Origin: Woeseia sp.
GTDB lineage: Bacteria; Pseudomonadota; Gammaproteobacteria; Steroidobacterales; Woeseiaceae
Direction of reading: 5' to 3'
NCBI GenBank assembly: GCA_021773015.1
Contig: JAJFKW010000001.1
Span: 992,001-1,056,000 of the forward strand
Length of the DNA: 64,000 nt
This document shows, in pieces, positions 36,083 through 44,759 of this stretch (positions within the stretch are counted from its first letter, which is position 1; each line of letters starts with the position of its first letter). A program made the translations under genes and the position numbers. The notes beneath the pieces were generated by a model. That model did not search any database, was not told the DNA's origin, and saw only the letters and a program-made list of their open reading frames with translations.

Positions 36083-36979
36083 TTAGCTAACGCCTGCTCT
36101 ATCTACTGCCTCAACCATTTCCTGATGCAGTCCGGGCGCCATAAGATGAGCACCAGACACGCCATTGATTTCGCGTGCTTGCTGTATTAACTCCGCGCAG
36201 ATACCAATACCCTCCGCTCGCGGATCTCGTGCTGCCTCCATTCGTCTGATTATTCCTTCCGGAATAATGGTGCCGAACAAATTGTCGCGCATCCAGCGCG
36301 CACCCTTTGCGGAACGCAGTGGCCCTAGACCTACGAGAAAATGAAGATGCTCTGTCAGGCCTTGATCGGCAAGCCGTCGCATATAACGCGACAGAACCTC
36401 CATGTCAAAACAATACTGTGTTTGCACAAAGCGCGCGCCTGCATCCTGTTTGGATTGTAGTCCGTCCGGTCGCCAATCCAGTGATGCGTCATGTGGTGCA
36501 TCCGCAGCGCCGATGAAAAAGTTAGGCGCCGTCGTTAACTCGCTGCCAGACAATGTTGTGCCATTTTTGCTCATTGCGCTCAGCGCCGACATTAATGACC
36601 TTGAATCGAAATCGAAAACTGCTTTCGCGGCGGGATCATCTCCGGCATCGACGCTGTCACCGGTCAAGACCAATATATTCTCAATACCAAATGCCGCGGC
36701 GCCGAGCAGGTCGCTTTGAATAGCGATTCGATTCCGGTCTCGACAGGTGACCTGCATGATGGGTTCAACACCCAATTGCTTCAAGTGAATCGCTGCAGGT
36801 AGACTAGACATGCGAACTCTTGCGCCCGCCCCATCAGTTAAGTTTATTGCCGATACTGCTGGTTGCAGGATTTTTGCCGCCACAGTAAGTGTATCGAAGT
36901 CGGCGCCGCGCGGCGGGGTGAGCTCAGCGGTGATAGCAAAATGGCCTGACTCCAGGCTTTTTCTCAATGGGTTGGACAT
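36083..36979 (-). CDS. Methylenetetrahydrofolate reductase family protein
   Basis: FAD-dependent TIM-barrel protein of the MetF family, 298 residues from ATG 36979 (a start at 37009 is also possible). ITAELTPPRGAD, NLTDGAGARVRMSS, EPIMQVTCRDRNR and NILVLTGDSVDAGDDP are typical, and QTQYCFDMEVLSRYM matches the folate/flavin region. Members interconvert methylene- and methyl-tetrahydrofolate. Its place next to mmsA and a beta-alanine transaminase, away from methionine genes, suggests a role in catabolic one-carbon flow. This would fit the GcvT-like gene at 60125, but that is inference. Confidence 0.87.
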   Translation of the reverse strand: MSNPLRKSLESGHFAITAELTPPRGADFDTLTVAAKILQPAVSAINLTDGAGARVRMSSLPAAIHLKQLGVEPIMQVTCRDRNRIAIQSDLLGAAAFGIENILVLTGDSVDAGDDPAAKAVFDFDSRSLMSALSAMSKNGTTLSGSELTTAPNFFIGAADAPHDASLDWRPDGLQSKQDAGARFVQTQYCFDMEVLSRYMRRLADQGLTEHLHFLVGLGPLRSAKGARWMRDNLFGTIIPEGIIRRMEAARDPRAEGIGICAELIQQAREINGVSGAHLMAPGLHQEMVEAVDRAGVS

Positions 36980-37088
36980 GAGGCTCTCGTGATCGATGCG
37001 TGCCAGCATACGATCCTTGATACTTGTTATTTATGCAAGCGCCCAGGTCATTTACGCCGGCCAAATTACTCGGCCGACGTCAACACGG

Positions 37089-38609
37089 CTAACGCATTAT
37101 CGGCATTGAGAATTCGGCACCTGCTCGAATGCCAGTCGGCCAACGAGAAGTAACGGTCTTAAGGCGAGTATAGAAGCGTACACCTTCCATGCCGTAAATC
37201 GACATATCGCCAAATAGCGATCGCTTCCAGCCGCCGAAGCTGTGAAACGCCAACGGTACGGGGATTGGCACATTGATGCCAACCATTCCAACCTGAATTT
37301 CTGCAGCAAATGCACGCGCTGTATCACCATCGCGCGTAAATATCGCCGTTCCATTGCCGTACTCGTGGTCGTTGATCAGGCGTACAGCTTGCTCAAAATT
37401 TTCGGTGCGCGTCATCGTGAGAACAGGACCGAATATCTCTTCCTGGTAAACTCGCATCTGTGCATTCGCATTGTCAAACAGCGTTGGCCCCAGAAAATAG
37501 CCGGCAGACTCCGCGCACGCATGTTTGCGGCCATCAACCAATATGGAGGCACCCTCTTCTTCTCCTAGATCAATATACGAACGCACTTTGTCGCGATGCT
37601 CGGCGGTGATCAATGGGCCCATATCGTTGTTATTATCTGTCCCTGGCCCGACCTTCAAAGCATCGATTTTCGGAAGTAATTTATCCAATAATGCGTCGCC
37701 GGCATTTCCCACCGTGACGATTGCGGAAATCGCCATGCAGCGTTCGCCTGCCGATCCATAGCCAGCGCCGACCAGCGCATCCGCTGCCTGTTCCATGTCA
37801 GCGTCGGGCATGACAACTAAATGGTTTTTCGCCCCGCCCAGCGCCTGGACTCGTTTGCCATTGGCAGATGAGGTCTTATAGACGTGTTCCGCAACAGGCG
37901 TAGAGCCAACAAAACTGACCGCCGCGATCCGTTCGTCGCTCAAGATTGAATTGACGGCGACGTGATCGCCTTGGACAACGTTAAATACGCCGTCGGGCAA
38001 CCCGGCTTCCTTGAGCAACTCTGCCCATTTGAGGGAGATGCTCGGATCTTTTTCCGACGGCTTCAGTACAAACGTGTTGCCGCACGCGATCGCGATTGGA
38101 AACATCCACAACGGTACCATCGCCGGAAAGTTAAACGGCGTGATGCCAGCGCAAACTCCGACCGCTTGCCGCATCGAATACGTATCGACCCCGGTCCCAA
38201 CCTGATCGTTGAACTCACCCTTAATCAAGTGCGGTATGCCGCAGGCGAATTCTACAACTTCGATGCCTCGCTGAATCGAACCATCTGCATCGTGCAGCAC
38301 CTTGCCATGTTCTTGCGTAATTAATGCGGCTAATTCACCGCGATCACGCTCGATAAGTTCCTTGAGCTTGAACATCACTCTTGCGCGTTTTAGCACCGGC
38401 GTTCTCGACCAGGCCGGGAAAGCGCCTTTTGCCGCAGCCACAGCTGCGTCGACATCTGCCTCGTTTGACATCGCGACCTGTGCGCAAACTTCGCCGGTAG
38501 CAGATTCATATACATCCATTGTCCGCTCGGATGTCATATCGACAATTCCGCCGTTGACCCAATTACCGACATTTCGGACCGCTGAAATTGCTGCTGCTTT
38601 TTCCGCCAT
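37089..38609 (-). CDS. mmsA: CoA-acylating methylmalonate-semialdehyde dehydrogenase
   Basis: NAD- and CoA-dependent aldehyde dehydrogenase of 506 residues that converts malonate or methylmalonate semialdehyde to acetyl-CoA or propionyl-CoA. Diagnostic stretches are GVCAGITPFNFPAMVPLWMFP, VLKPSEKDPS, the catalytic cysteine in AGERCMAIS, and VGINVPIPVPLAFHSFGGWK. The gene lies 28 bp downstream of the beta-alanine transaminase on the same strand, so the pair forms a route from beta-alanine through malonate semialdehyde to acetyl-CoA. It also serves valine catabolism, whose genes are at 48858-53464. Confidence 0.95.
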   Translation of the reverse strand: MAEKAAAISAVRNVGNWVNGGIVDMTSERTMDVYESATGEVCAQVAMSNEADVDAAVAAAKGAFPAWSRTPVLKRARVMFKLKELIERDRGELAALITQEHGKVLHDADGSIQRGIEVVEFACGIPHLIKGEFNDQVGTGVDTYSMRQAVGVCAGITPFNFPAMVPLWMFPIAIACGNTFVLKPSEKDPSISLKWAELLKEAGLPDGVFNVVQGDHVAVNSILSDERIAAVSFVGSTPVAEHVYKTSSANGKRVQALGGAKNHLVVMPDADMEQAADALVGAGYGSAGERCMAISAIVTVGNAGDALLDKLLPKIDALKVGPGTDNNNDMGPLITAEHRDKVRSYIDLGEEEGASILVDGRKHACAESAGYFLGPTLFDNANAQMRVYQEEIFGPVLTMTRTENFEQAVRLINDHEYGNGTAIFTRDGDTARAFAAEIQVGMVGINVPIPVPLAFHSFGGWKRSLFGDMSIYGMEGVRFYTRLKTVTSRWPTGIRAGAEFSMPIMR

Positions 38610-38637
38610 AACTATTTACCTGTGTGTTCGGTTGGTG

Positions 38638-39975
38638 TTAAAGCGCTCTGATTGCCGCTCTAACCGTTTCAAATATTTTATCTATATGCGTTCGCTCGAT
38701 TATCAACGGCGGCGAGAATGCAACGGTATCTCCGGTTGTCCGCACAATGACACCATTATCATAGCAATCTCGGAATACCTGCATCGCGCGCGCTGTCGGT
38801 TGTCCTTCGATACCTTGTAATTCCACGGCACCAATTAGGCCGAAATTTCGCACGTCGATAACATTTGGCTCGCCCTTCAGACTGTGAAGCGCGTCGGCAA
38901 AGTATTCTTCGTTACTCTTAGCGCGCTCGAATAGCCCTTCCTCCAAGTACACATCCATTGCCGCAATTCCCGCTGCTGCAGCGAGCGGATGGCCGGAATA
39001 CGTGTAGCCATGAAAAAACTCAATCGCGGCATCAGGGCCAGTCATGAAAGTATCGTAAATTTCGCCTCTGGCAAGAACGGCGCCCATTGGCACCATACCG
39101 CTGGTTAATCCCTTAGCCGTCGTTATCAGATCGGGCGTGACTCCATAGCGAGTTGCGGCAAAGCTGTCACCGGTCCGACCAAAGGCACAAATGACCTCGT
39201 CAAAAATCAGCAAGATGCCATACTTATCACATATTTCACGCAGTCGTTGCAGATAGCCTTTTGGTGGGATAATGACGCCGCCAGACCCAGCAATTGGTTC
39301 GACAATCACTGCGGCTATTGTCGATGCATCATGCAAAGCCACGATATTTTCCAATTCGTCGGCCAAGTGCGCACCCCACTCCGGCAAGCCGCGCGAAAAT
39401 GCGTTTTCCTCGATGTTGTGCGTATGCGGCAAATGGTCAACGCCGGGCAGCATCGCACCGAACATTTTTCGGTTGGGTGAAATACCGCCGACTGAGATAC
39501 CGCCGAAACCCACACCGTGATAACCTTTTTCGCGGCCAATAAATCGTGTTCGCTCCCCTTGGCCGCGAATTCGGTGATAGCCCAGAGCCATCTTTAGGGC
39601 GGTATCGACAGACTCAGAACCAGAACCAACGAAAAACGCGTAGTCAATTCCATCAGGCGCCATCGCTGTGAGTTTATTGGCCAGCTCAAAAACGCCGGGG
39701 TGGCCCAATTGAAACGCCATTGCGTAGTCGAGTGTTTCTGCTTGTTTTTGGACGGCCTCTACAATTTTTGGGTGACAATGGCCAGCGTTACAGCACCACA
39801 ATCCAGCAACCCCATCGATCAGCTGCTTGCCTTCGGTTGTGTAACAGTACATTCCTTCCGCACGATTTATCAGGCGAGGATTTTCCTTAAAAAATCTATT
39901 GCCAGTAAACGGCATCCAATATGATTCCAGATCCGGCATCTCCGACTGCAGATTGACCACGGTATTGTTACTCAT
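38638..39975 (-). CDS. Class III aminotransferase, beta-alanine-pyruvate type
   Basis: PLP-dependent omega-amino acid transaminase of 445 residues. Conserved features include SYWMPFTGNRFFK, VAGLWCCNAGHCHPKI, the PLP lysine in TTAKGLTSG, the DEVICAFGRTG stretch and FFHGYTYSGHPLA. These match BauA-type enzymes that convert beta-alanine to malonate semialdehyde, and mmsA directly downstream supports this. I start at ATG 39975, with GGGCGGGAG upstream; the frame extends by TTG to 40101 but the extra part is not conserved. A good promoter lies at 40243-40271. Confidence 0.9.
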   Translation of the reverse strand: MSNNTVVNLQSEMPDLESYWMPFTGNRFFKENPRLINRAEGMYCYTTEGKQLIDGVAGLWCCNAGHCHPKIVEAVQKQAETLDYAMAFQLGHPGVFELANKLTAMAPDGIDYAFFVGSGSESVDTALKMALGYHRIRGQGERTRFIGREKGYHGVGFGGISVGGISPNRKMFGAMLPGVDHLPHTHNIEENAFSRGLPEWGAHLADELENIVALHDASTIAAVIVEPIAGSGGVIIPPKGYLQRLREICDKYGILLIFDEVICAFGRTGDSFAATRYGVTPDLITTAKGLTSGMVPMGAVLARGEIYDTFMTGPDAAIEFFHGYTYSGHPLAAAAGIAAMDVYLEEGLFERAKSNEEYFADALHSLKGEPNVIDVRNFGLIGAVELQGIEGQPTARAMQVFRDCYDNGVIVRTTGDTVAFSPPLIIERTHIDKIFETVRAAIRAL

Positions 39976-40242
39976 GTTTTGACTCCCGCCCTTTTCGTAA
40001 TCAAATTGACCTTGCTCATCGCTGAGCCGCAATCGATACGCCAGTACAGCCGCATCCAACAATAGCGACGTAAACAAATTGCGTACCCGAAAATCGCACA
40101 AACATCACACGAACCTCGAAGTGCGATATACCCATGCAACGTTGCGCGCCAAGGTGCCTGCAAAGCCCCTACTTGTGTCCAAGAGGTTACTCCTGACGCA
40201 AAAAGTTAACAATATTTAAATAGAAAAACATAACTGATTGTT

Positions 40243-40271
40243 TTTATAGTAGTCCTTTTGTGTTTTGTTAA
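40243..40271 (-). promoter_or_regulatory. Promoter reading toward the beta-alanine transaminase
   Basis: On the minus strand TTAACA (40271-40266) and TATAAA (40248-40243) are separated by 17 bp, each matching five of six sigma-70 consensus bases. It reads toward the transaminase-mmsA pair with a leader of about 260 bases. The -35 hexamer lies inside the palindrome at 40265-40284, so a repressor there would block it. The rest of the 39976-40343 gap is AT-rich with no supported gene. Confidence 0.6.
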
Positions 40272-40284
40272 TTATAATTAACAA
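40265..40284. promoter_or_regulatory. Perfect 20-bp palindrome, probable PuuR operator
   Basis: The sequence TTGTTAATTATAATTAACAA is identical to its reverse complement. It sits 60 bp upstream of puuR and covers the -35 of the divergent promoter. It also contains TATAAT on both strands. Bases 40269-40283 match 12 of 15 positions of the E. coli PuuR box AAAATATAATGAACA as I remember it. PuuR binding here would control both transcripts; this is inference. Confidence 0.62.
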
Positions 40285-40343
40285 TTCAACACCCGATTCT
40301 ACACTCGACTAGCGTTGGCGTTATCCGCCACGTTGAGGAAGCA

Positions 40344-40895
40344 ATGAAAATGGAAAATATTGGCCATCGACTCAAAACGCTACGCGCCCATCAAGGTTTA
40401 TCGCAACGCAAACTTGCAGCAGCCGCGGGCGTCTCGAATGCAACCATTTCGCTCATTGAACACGGCCGCACCGATCCATCGATGGGCCTGCTTAAACGTA
40501 TCCTGGATGCCATGGGCGTGTCCTTCGCAGAATTTTTTTCGGCTGACGAGAGAAAACTAGAAAAACACTTTTTCATGCACGATGATTTGTCGAAAATAAG
40601 TACCGGTCCAATATCGTTCATGCAAGTTGGCAACGATCTTAGCGACAAGCAATTGCAAATCCTGCACGAGCGATATCAGCCAGGTGCCGATACCGGACAA
40701 TCAATGCTTAGTCACAATGCGGAAGAAGGCGGTATTGTTTTGAGTGGCCGGTTGGAGGTAACCGTAGCCGATCGAGTTCAGATTCTTGGGAAGGGCGACG
40801 CCTATTTGTTCAACAGCCGACTACCGCATCGCTTTCGCAACACAGGCAGCGAAGATTGCGTCTTGGTATCCGCATGCACACCGCCTTCATTCTAA
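40344..40895 (+). CDS. puuR: PuuR-like regulator: HTH XRE domain plus cupin
   Basis: A 183-residue repressor with an N-terminal Cro/C1-type helix-turn-helix (RLKTLRAHQGLSQRKLA through SLIEHGRTDPS) and a C-terminal cupin domain. The cupin includes ERYQPGADTG, EEGGIVLSGRLEV and the end SACTPPSF, which matches the PuuR C terminus closely. PuuR in E. coli represses putrescine utilisation genes and is released by putrescine. The ATG at 40344 has GAGGA upstream; a second ATG two codons later is possible. It sits in the middle of polyamine genes, which supports the role. Confidence 0.92.
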   Translation: MKMENIGHRLKTLRAHQGLSQRKLAAAAGVSNATISLIEHGRTDPSMGLLKRILDAMGVSFAEFFSADERKLEKHFFMHDDLSKISTGPISFMQVGNDLSDKQLQILHERYQPGADTGQSMLSHNAEEGGIVLSGRLEVTVADRVQILGKGDAYLFNSRLPHRFRNTGSEDCVLVSACTPPSF

Positions 40896-40961
40896 ATTGC
40901 TATTCAGCATGACGATGCCATTTCGGGCGAAATTCGCATTGAGCAGCGCGGCAATGCCTCA

Positions 40962-41906
40962 CTATGGACGAGCGGCAAACAAGCAAATAAACTCCATCGC
41001 AATGTGCGCGCCTGCCAATGCGGTTATTTCGCCCACGTCGTAAGCTGGGGCGACTTCCACAATGTCAGCGCCAATTACATTGATACCTTGCAGACCTCGA
41101 AGAATTGCGAGTGCTTGGTGTGACGTCAAGCCACCACAAACCGGGGTGCCGGTTCCCGGTGCGTAGCTCGGGTCTAAACAGTCAATATCAAAACTTAGAT
41201 ATACCGGATTACTGCCTAATATTTCGCGTGTTCTTGCGATAACAGCTTCAATGCCGTTGTCGTGCACCCATGGTCCGTCCAGAACATTGAATCCCAGCGT
41301 GTCAGGATTATGCGTACGCAAACCAATTTGTACCGATGATAGCGGGTCAACGTAATTCTGCTTCGCGGCATGGTAAAACATTGTGCCGTGGTCAATTCGA
41401 CCATCGTCATCTTCCCAGGTATCGCTGTGCGCATCAAAATGTAGCAGCGATACTGGGCCGCCGTGCTTTCGTGTATGCGCCTTTATTAATGGGTACGCAA
41501 TAAAATGATCGCCACCCATAGTCAATAACGTCGGACCCTGATCAATAATATCAAATGCTTGTGCTTCGATTTCGTTAGGCACATTTTCGGGATGCCCAAA
41601 ATCAAAATGACAGTCGCCAAAATCAACGACCGCCAATTTGTCCAGAGGGTCGAAGGGCATGCCATAGGGTCGCTCCCACGCCATATTCGCCGACGCCGCA
41701 CGAATCGCTCGCGGCCCAAAACGGGTACCGGGCCGATTTGTTGTCGCTGTATCGAAAGGTACGCCCATAACAGCAACATCAACGCCGTTGAGATCGCGGG
41801 AATACTTGCGACGCAGAAATGACAACGCACCACCGTAAGTAGGTTCAGGCTTTGTGCCATAAAGACTGTCGCGCGTAAATGCACCGTCCGTCGAGTATTT
41901 ATCCAT
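40962..41906 (-). CDS. speB: Agmatinase
   Basis: Binuclear manganese ureohydrolase that splits agmatine into putrescine and urea. The three metal-binding motifs are GGDHF, HFDAHSDT and SFDIDCLDPSYAPGTGTP, which favour agmatinase over arginase. From ATG 41906 it has 314 residues. The longer frame to 41966 would overlap the end of the SpuC-type transaminase. The start lies 14 bases after that transaminase's stop, so the two genes are co-transcribed. Related guanidino hydrolases cannot be fully excluded. Confidence 0.9.
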   Translation of the reverse strand: MDKYSTDGAFTRDSLYGTKPEPTYGGALSFLRRKYSRDLNGVDVAVMGVPFDTATTNRPGTRFGPRAIRAASANMAWERPYGMPFDPLDKLAVVDFGDCHFDFGHPENVPNEIEAQAFDIIDQGPTLLTMGGDHFIAYPLIKAHTRKHGGPVSLLHFDAHSDTWEDDDGRIDHGTMFYHAAKQNYVDPLSSVQIGLRTHNPDTLGFNVLDGPWVHDNGIEAVIARTREILGSNPVYLSFDIDCLDPSYAPGTGTPVCGGLTSHQALAILRGLQGINVIGADIVEVAPAYDVGEITALAGAHIAMEFICLFAARP

Positions 41907-41920
41907 TAGCGGGTCCCTCG

Positions 41921-43297
41921 TTAATTGTTGTCGACTGCAGCTTGCGTCAAGTCCAAACTTTTCCACGCTTTGTTAACCAACTCATCCGCCTCCTCGTACG
42001 ACAACGTAAATGGCGGCGCAACGACAATGGTGTCTCCTACCGCGCGCATAACCAGTCCGTTGTTCACGAGAAAATCTCGACAAATCGTGCCGACGCCTTG
42101 TTGTGAGTCGAATTTTTGCAACGGCTTTTTTGAGGCGACTAGCTCTAGGGCGCCCATCATACCGGTCATACGTGTCTCTCCGACTAGCGGATGCTCGATC
42201 AATTTGTGCCATTTTTTCTGTAAATATGGGCCAATATCTGATTTGACTCGATCGACCAATTTTTCGTCTTGCAATATTCGAATATTTTCGATCGCGACTG
42301 CGCAGGTCGCGGGGTGTCCAGAATAGGTATAGCCATGAAAGAATTCACCTCCCTTATCGATGAGAGCGTCACCCACACGATCACCGACCATGACACCGCC
42401 CAATGGCAAATATCCGGACGTAACGCCTTTGGCAAATGTCATGAGATCTGGCTTGACCGCATAATGGTCGGCGCCAAACCACTCGCCCAAGCGCCCGAAT
42501 CCGCAGATCACTTCGTCCGTAACCAACAGAATTCCATACTCGTCGCAAATTCTCTGAATCTCCGGCCAATAAGTGTCCGGTGGAATAATGACGCCGCCTG
42601 CCCCTTGGATGGGCTCGGCGACAAAGGCGGCAACACGATTCGCACCCAATTCGTCAATCTTTCGCGCCAGCGTTCGCGCTGTTTGCAAACCGAATTCCTC
42701 AGGCGATAACGTCTGATCGCTGCCGAACCAGTAGGGTTGGTCAACATGTTCGATTCCCGGCAAAGTTGGGCCGCCCTGTGCACGCTGCGCCTTCATTCCA
42801 CCTAGGCTGGTGCCAGCAACCGTAGAACCGTGATATGCATTTTTTCGCGCGATGATAATTTGACGTTCCGGCTGATCCATCAACTCCCAGTACCGGCGAA
42901 CCATTCGAATCATTGTGTCTATCGATTCTGATCCTGAGCCCGCAAAAAAGGCTCTGTTGAATTGCGCTTGAGTAATCTCTCGAAGTACGCGTGAAAGTTC
43001 AATCGATGGTGGATTCGCGCATTGAAAAAAACTGTTGTAGTAGGGCAATTCTGTTAATTGGTTTGCCGCCGCAGCGACCAAGCTATCGCGACCGTAGCCG
43101 GCATTCACACACCATAGGCCGGACATACCATCCAAAATCTTATTGCCATCAGAATCGAATATGTAAACGCCTTCAGCTCGCGTGATAATGCGACTACGCC
43201 GTTCACTAAGATCCTTATGGTCCGTAAACGGATGCATATAATGATTACGATCAAGATCTTTCCACTCGCTGGTCGAGCGGTTTTCCACCATCGACAT
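41921..43297 (-). CDS. spuC: Class III aminotransferase, putrescine/polyamine-pyruvate type (SpuC-like)
   Basis: PLP transaminase of about 458 residues close to Pseudomonas SpuC, which transfers the amino group of putrescine or related diamines to pyruvate. It contains HYMHPFTDHKDL, GMSGLWCVNAGYGR, AGSGSESIDTMIRM, the PLP lysine in TFAKGVTSGYLPLG and FFHGYTYSGHPATCAV. I prefer ATG 43297, which has AGGTGG just upstream; the frame can start three codons earlier with GTG. Agmatinase follows directly. The 120-bp gap upstream holds inverted TTATCAT/ATGATAA arms at 43361-43367 and 43400-43406 of uncertain meaning. Confidence 0.91.
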   Translation of the reverse strand: MSMVENRSTSEWKDLDRNHYMHPFTDHKDLSERRSRIITRAEGVYIFDSDGNKILDGMSGLWCVNAGYGRDSLVAAAANQLTELPYYNSFFQCANPPSIELSRVLREITQAQFNRAFFAGSGSESIDTMIRMVRRYWELMDQPERQIIIARKNAYHGSTVAGTSLGGMKAQRAQGGPTLPGIEHVDQPYWFGSDQTLSPEEFGLQTARTLARKIDELGANRVAAFVAEPIQGAGGVIIPPDTYWPEIQRICDEYGILLVTDEVICGFGRLGEWFGADHYAVKPDLMTFAKGVTSGYLPLGGVMVGDRVGDALIDKGGEFFHGYTYSGHPATCAVAIENIRILQDEKLVDRVKSDIGPYLQKKWHKLIEHPLVGETRMTGMMGALELVASKKPLQKFDSQQGVGTICRDFLVNNGLVMRAVGDTIVVAPPFTLSYEEADELVNKAWKSLDLTQAAVDNN

Positions 43298-43426
43298 GAT
43301 TGCCACCTAAGTTTTCGACTACGATCTATGCCCACAGAATATAGACACGCCATCGGTGTTTTATCATTTCAGGCGTAGGAATTACATGCTGCGTTTCAGA
43401 TGATAAGAACGCGGTTCACTAGTTGA

Positions 43427-44758
43427 TCACACATTGAACATTAGGACCTCACGCTCCCAAGGCGTCACCAATTCCTGATATTCGCGATATTCGTGATTCT
43501 TGAGCACGCAATATAACGTTACAAAATCATCACCCAATATCTTGCGCAGCGCCGTGCTTCCCTCGAGTGCGTCGATTGCAGAATACATGTGACGGTGCAG
43601 ATTGAATGGCAGATCGTAAGCAGAACCTTCAATAGGCTCTCTAGGTTCGCACTTCTCTATCATTCCAAGATAGCCACACGCCAATGTGCCCGCGAGCGCA
43701 AGATAGGGGTTTACGTCTGAGCCCGCTAGTCTATTCTCAACCCGCCGTGCCGCGGGCTCTGAGTCGGGAACACGCAAGCCGACAGTTCTATTGTCGACCG
43801 CCCATTCCAGATTTACCGGTGAAGCCCAATAACTGAGAAACCGCCGATATGAGTTTGCGTAAGGCGCGAACAATAATAAAGCCTCTGGCATGTAACGTTG
43901 TAGCCCGCCTATATAATGTAGGAATTGTTCGCTTTCACTGCCGTCTGGACTTGAAAAGATGTTATCGCCGTTTGCATCAATGACGCTTTGGTGAATATGC
44001 AGCGCACTGCCCGCCTCTTCTGACATCGGCCGGGCAAGAAAAGTGGCATGCATCTCGTGCTTGATCGCGGCTTCTTTGACGGTGCGCTTGAACAACAACA
44101 CTTGATCGGCAAGCTGCACTGCATCACCGTGTAAAAAGTTTATTTCAAACTGTGCTGGACCCATTTCCTGCGACAACGTGTCAATGTGAATATCTTGGGC
44201 TTCGCAATATTCGTAAACCTGATTGATAAACGGATCAAAATCGTTCATGCCGTCGATACTGTAAGGTTGGTTTGCAGCTTCCGTGCGACCTAGTCGGCCT
44301 TCCGGTGGCTCTACCTCCTCATTCGCGTCGGTTTGTGGGTTCGTTAAGTAAAACTCAACTTCCGGAGCAACGACCGGCGTCCAGCCCCTGTCGGCAAATA
44401 ATTCAAGCACCTGACGTAACACGCGTCGCGGTGAGGTCCCAACAGGCTCGCCGTCTTTCTTATAGCAATCGAGGAACACAGACGCTGCAGGGTCAGTTGC
44501 CCAGGGTACAACGCGCAATGTCGAAGGATCAGGTTCGAGCAACATGTCACGATCTACAACATTGTCTTTGTTGTCAACGTAGCCACCGGATATCGTCTGC
44601 GCAAATATACCTTCGGGTAATTTGAGTTCGCCAGATCCGAATTTTTCGGCAGGCAGTAATTTTCCGCGTGCAACGCCGGCCATGTCTGGAACGAAGGCTT
44701 CGACGTCCTCTATCGCCCGCGAATCGAGCCAAGTTTTTAGATCTACTTCATCGCTCAC
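43427..44758 (-). CDS. puuA: Glutamine synthetase family protein, gamma-glutamylputrescine synthetase type
   Basis: ATP-dependent ligase of 443 residues that in the PuuA/SpuI group joins glutamate to putrescine or other polyamines. GS features include VEAFVPDMAGVARGK, the glutamate and metal site APEVEFYL, GPAQFEINFLHGDA, SALHIHQS and AVDNRTVGLRVPDSEPAARRVENRLAG in part. The GTG at 44758, directly after the puuD stop at 44760, is the likely start with CAGGTG upstream; an ATG at 44797 would overlap puuD. PuuD upstream and PuuR nearby support the polyamine role over nitrogen assimilation. Confidence 0.9.
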   Translation of the reverse strand: MSDEVDLKTWLDSRAIEDVEAFVPDMAGVARGKLLPAEKFGSGELKLPEGIFAQTISGGYVDNKDNVVDRDMLLEPDPSTLRVVPWATDPAASVFLDCYKKDGEPVGTSPRRVLRQVLELFADRGWTPVVAPEVEFYLTNPQTDANEEVEPPEGRLGRTEAANQPYSIDGMNDFDPFINQVYEYCEAQDIHIDTLSQEMGPAQFEINFLHGDAVQLADQVLLFKRTVKEAAIKHEMHATFLARPMSEEAGSALHIHQSVIDANGDNIFSSPDGSESEQFLHYIGGLQRYMPEALLLFAPYANSYRRFLSYWASPVNLEWAVDNRTVGLRVPDSEPAARRVENRLAGSDVNPYLALAGTLACGYLGMIEKCEPREPIEGSAYDLPFNLHRHMYSAIDALEGSTALRKILGDDFVTLYCVLKNHEYREYQELVTPWEREVLMFNV

Positions 44759-44759
44759 G

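Noticed and set aside
36081-36092. 12-bp palindrome CGTTAGCTAACG at the end of the MTHFR-family gene
   Set aside because: It lies over the gene's last codons with no T tract or partner site, so it is probably chance.
38302-38820. 172-codon plus-strand ORF over the mmsA start and transaminase end
   Set aside because: Antisense to two conserved genes; no supporting motif.
43361-43406. TTATCAT/ATGATAA inverted arms upstream of the SpuC-type gene
   Set aside because: Arms are only seven bases and 32 bases apart, without a second copy; too weak to call an operator.
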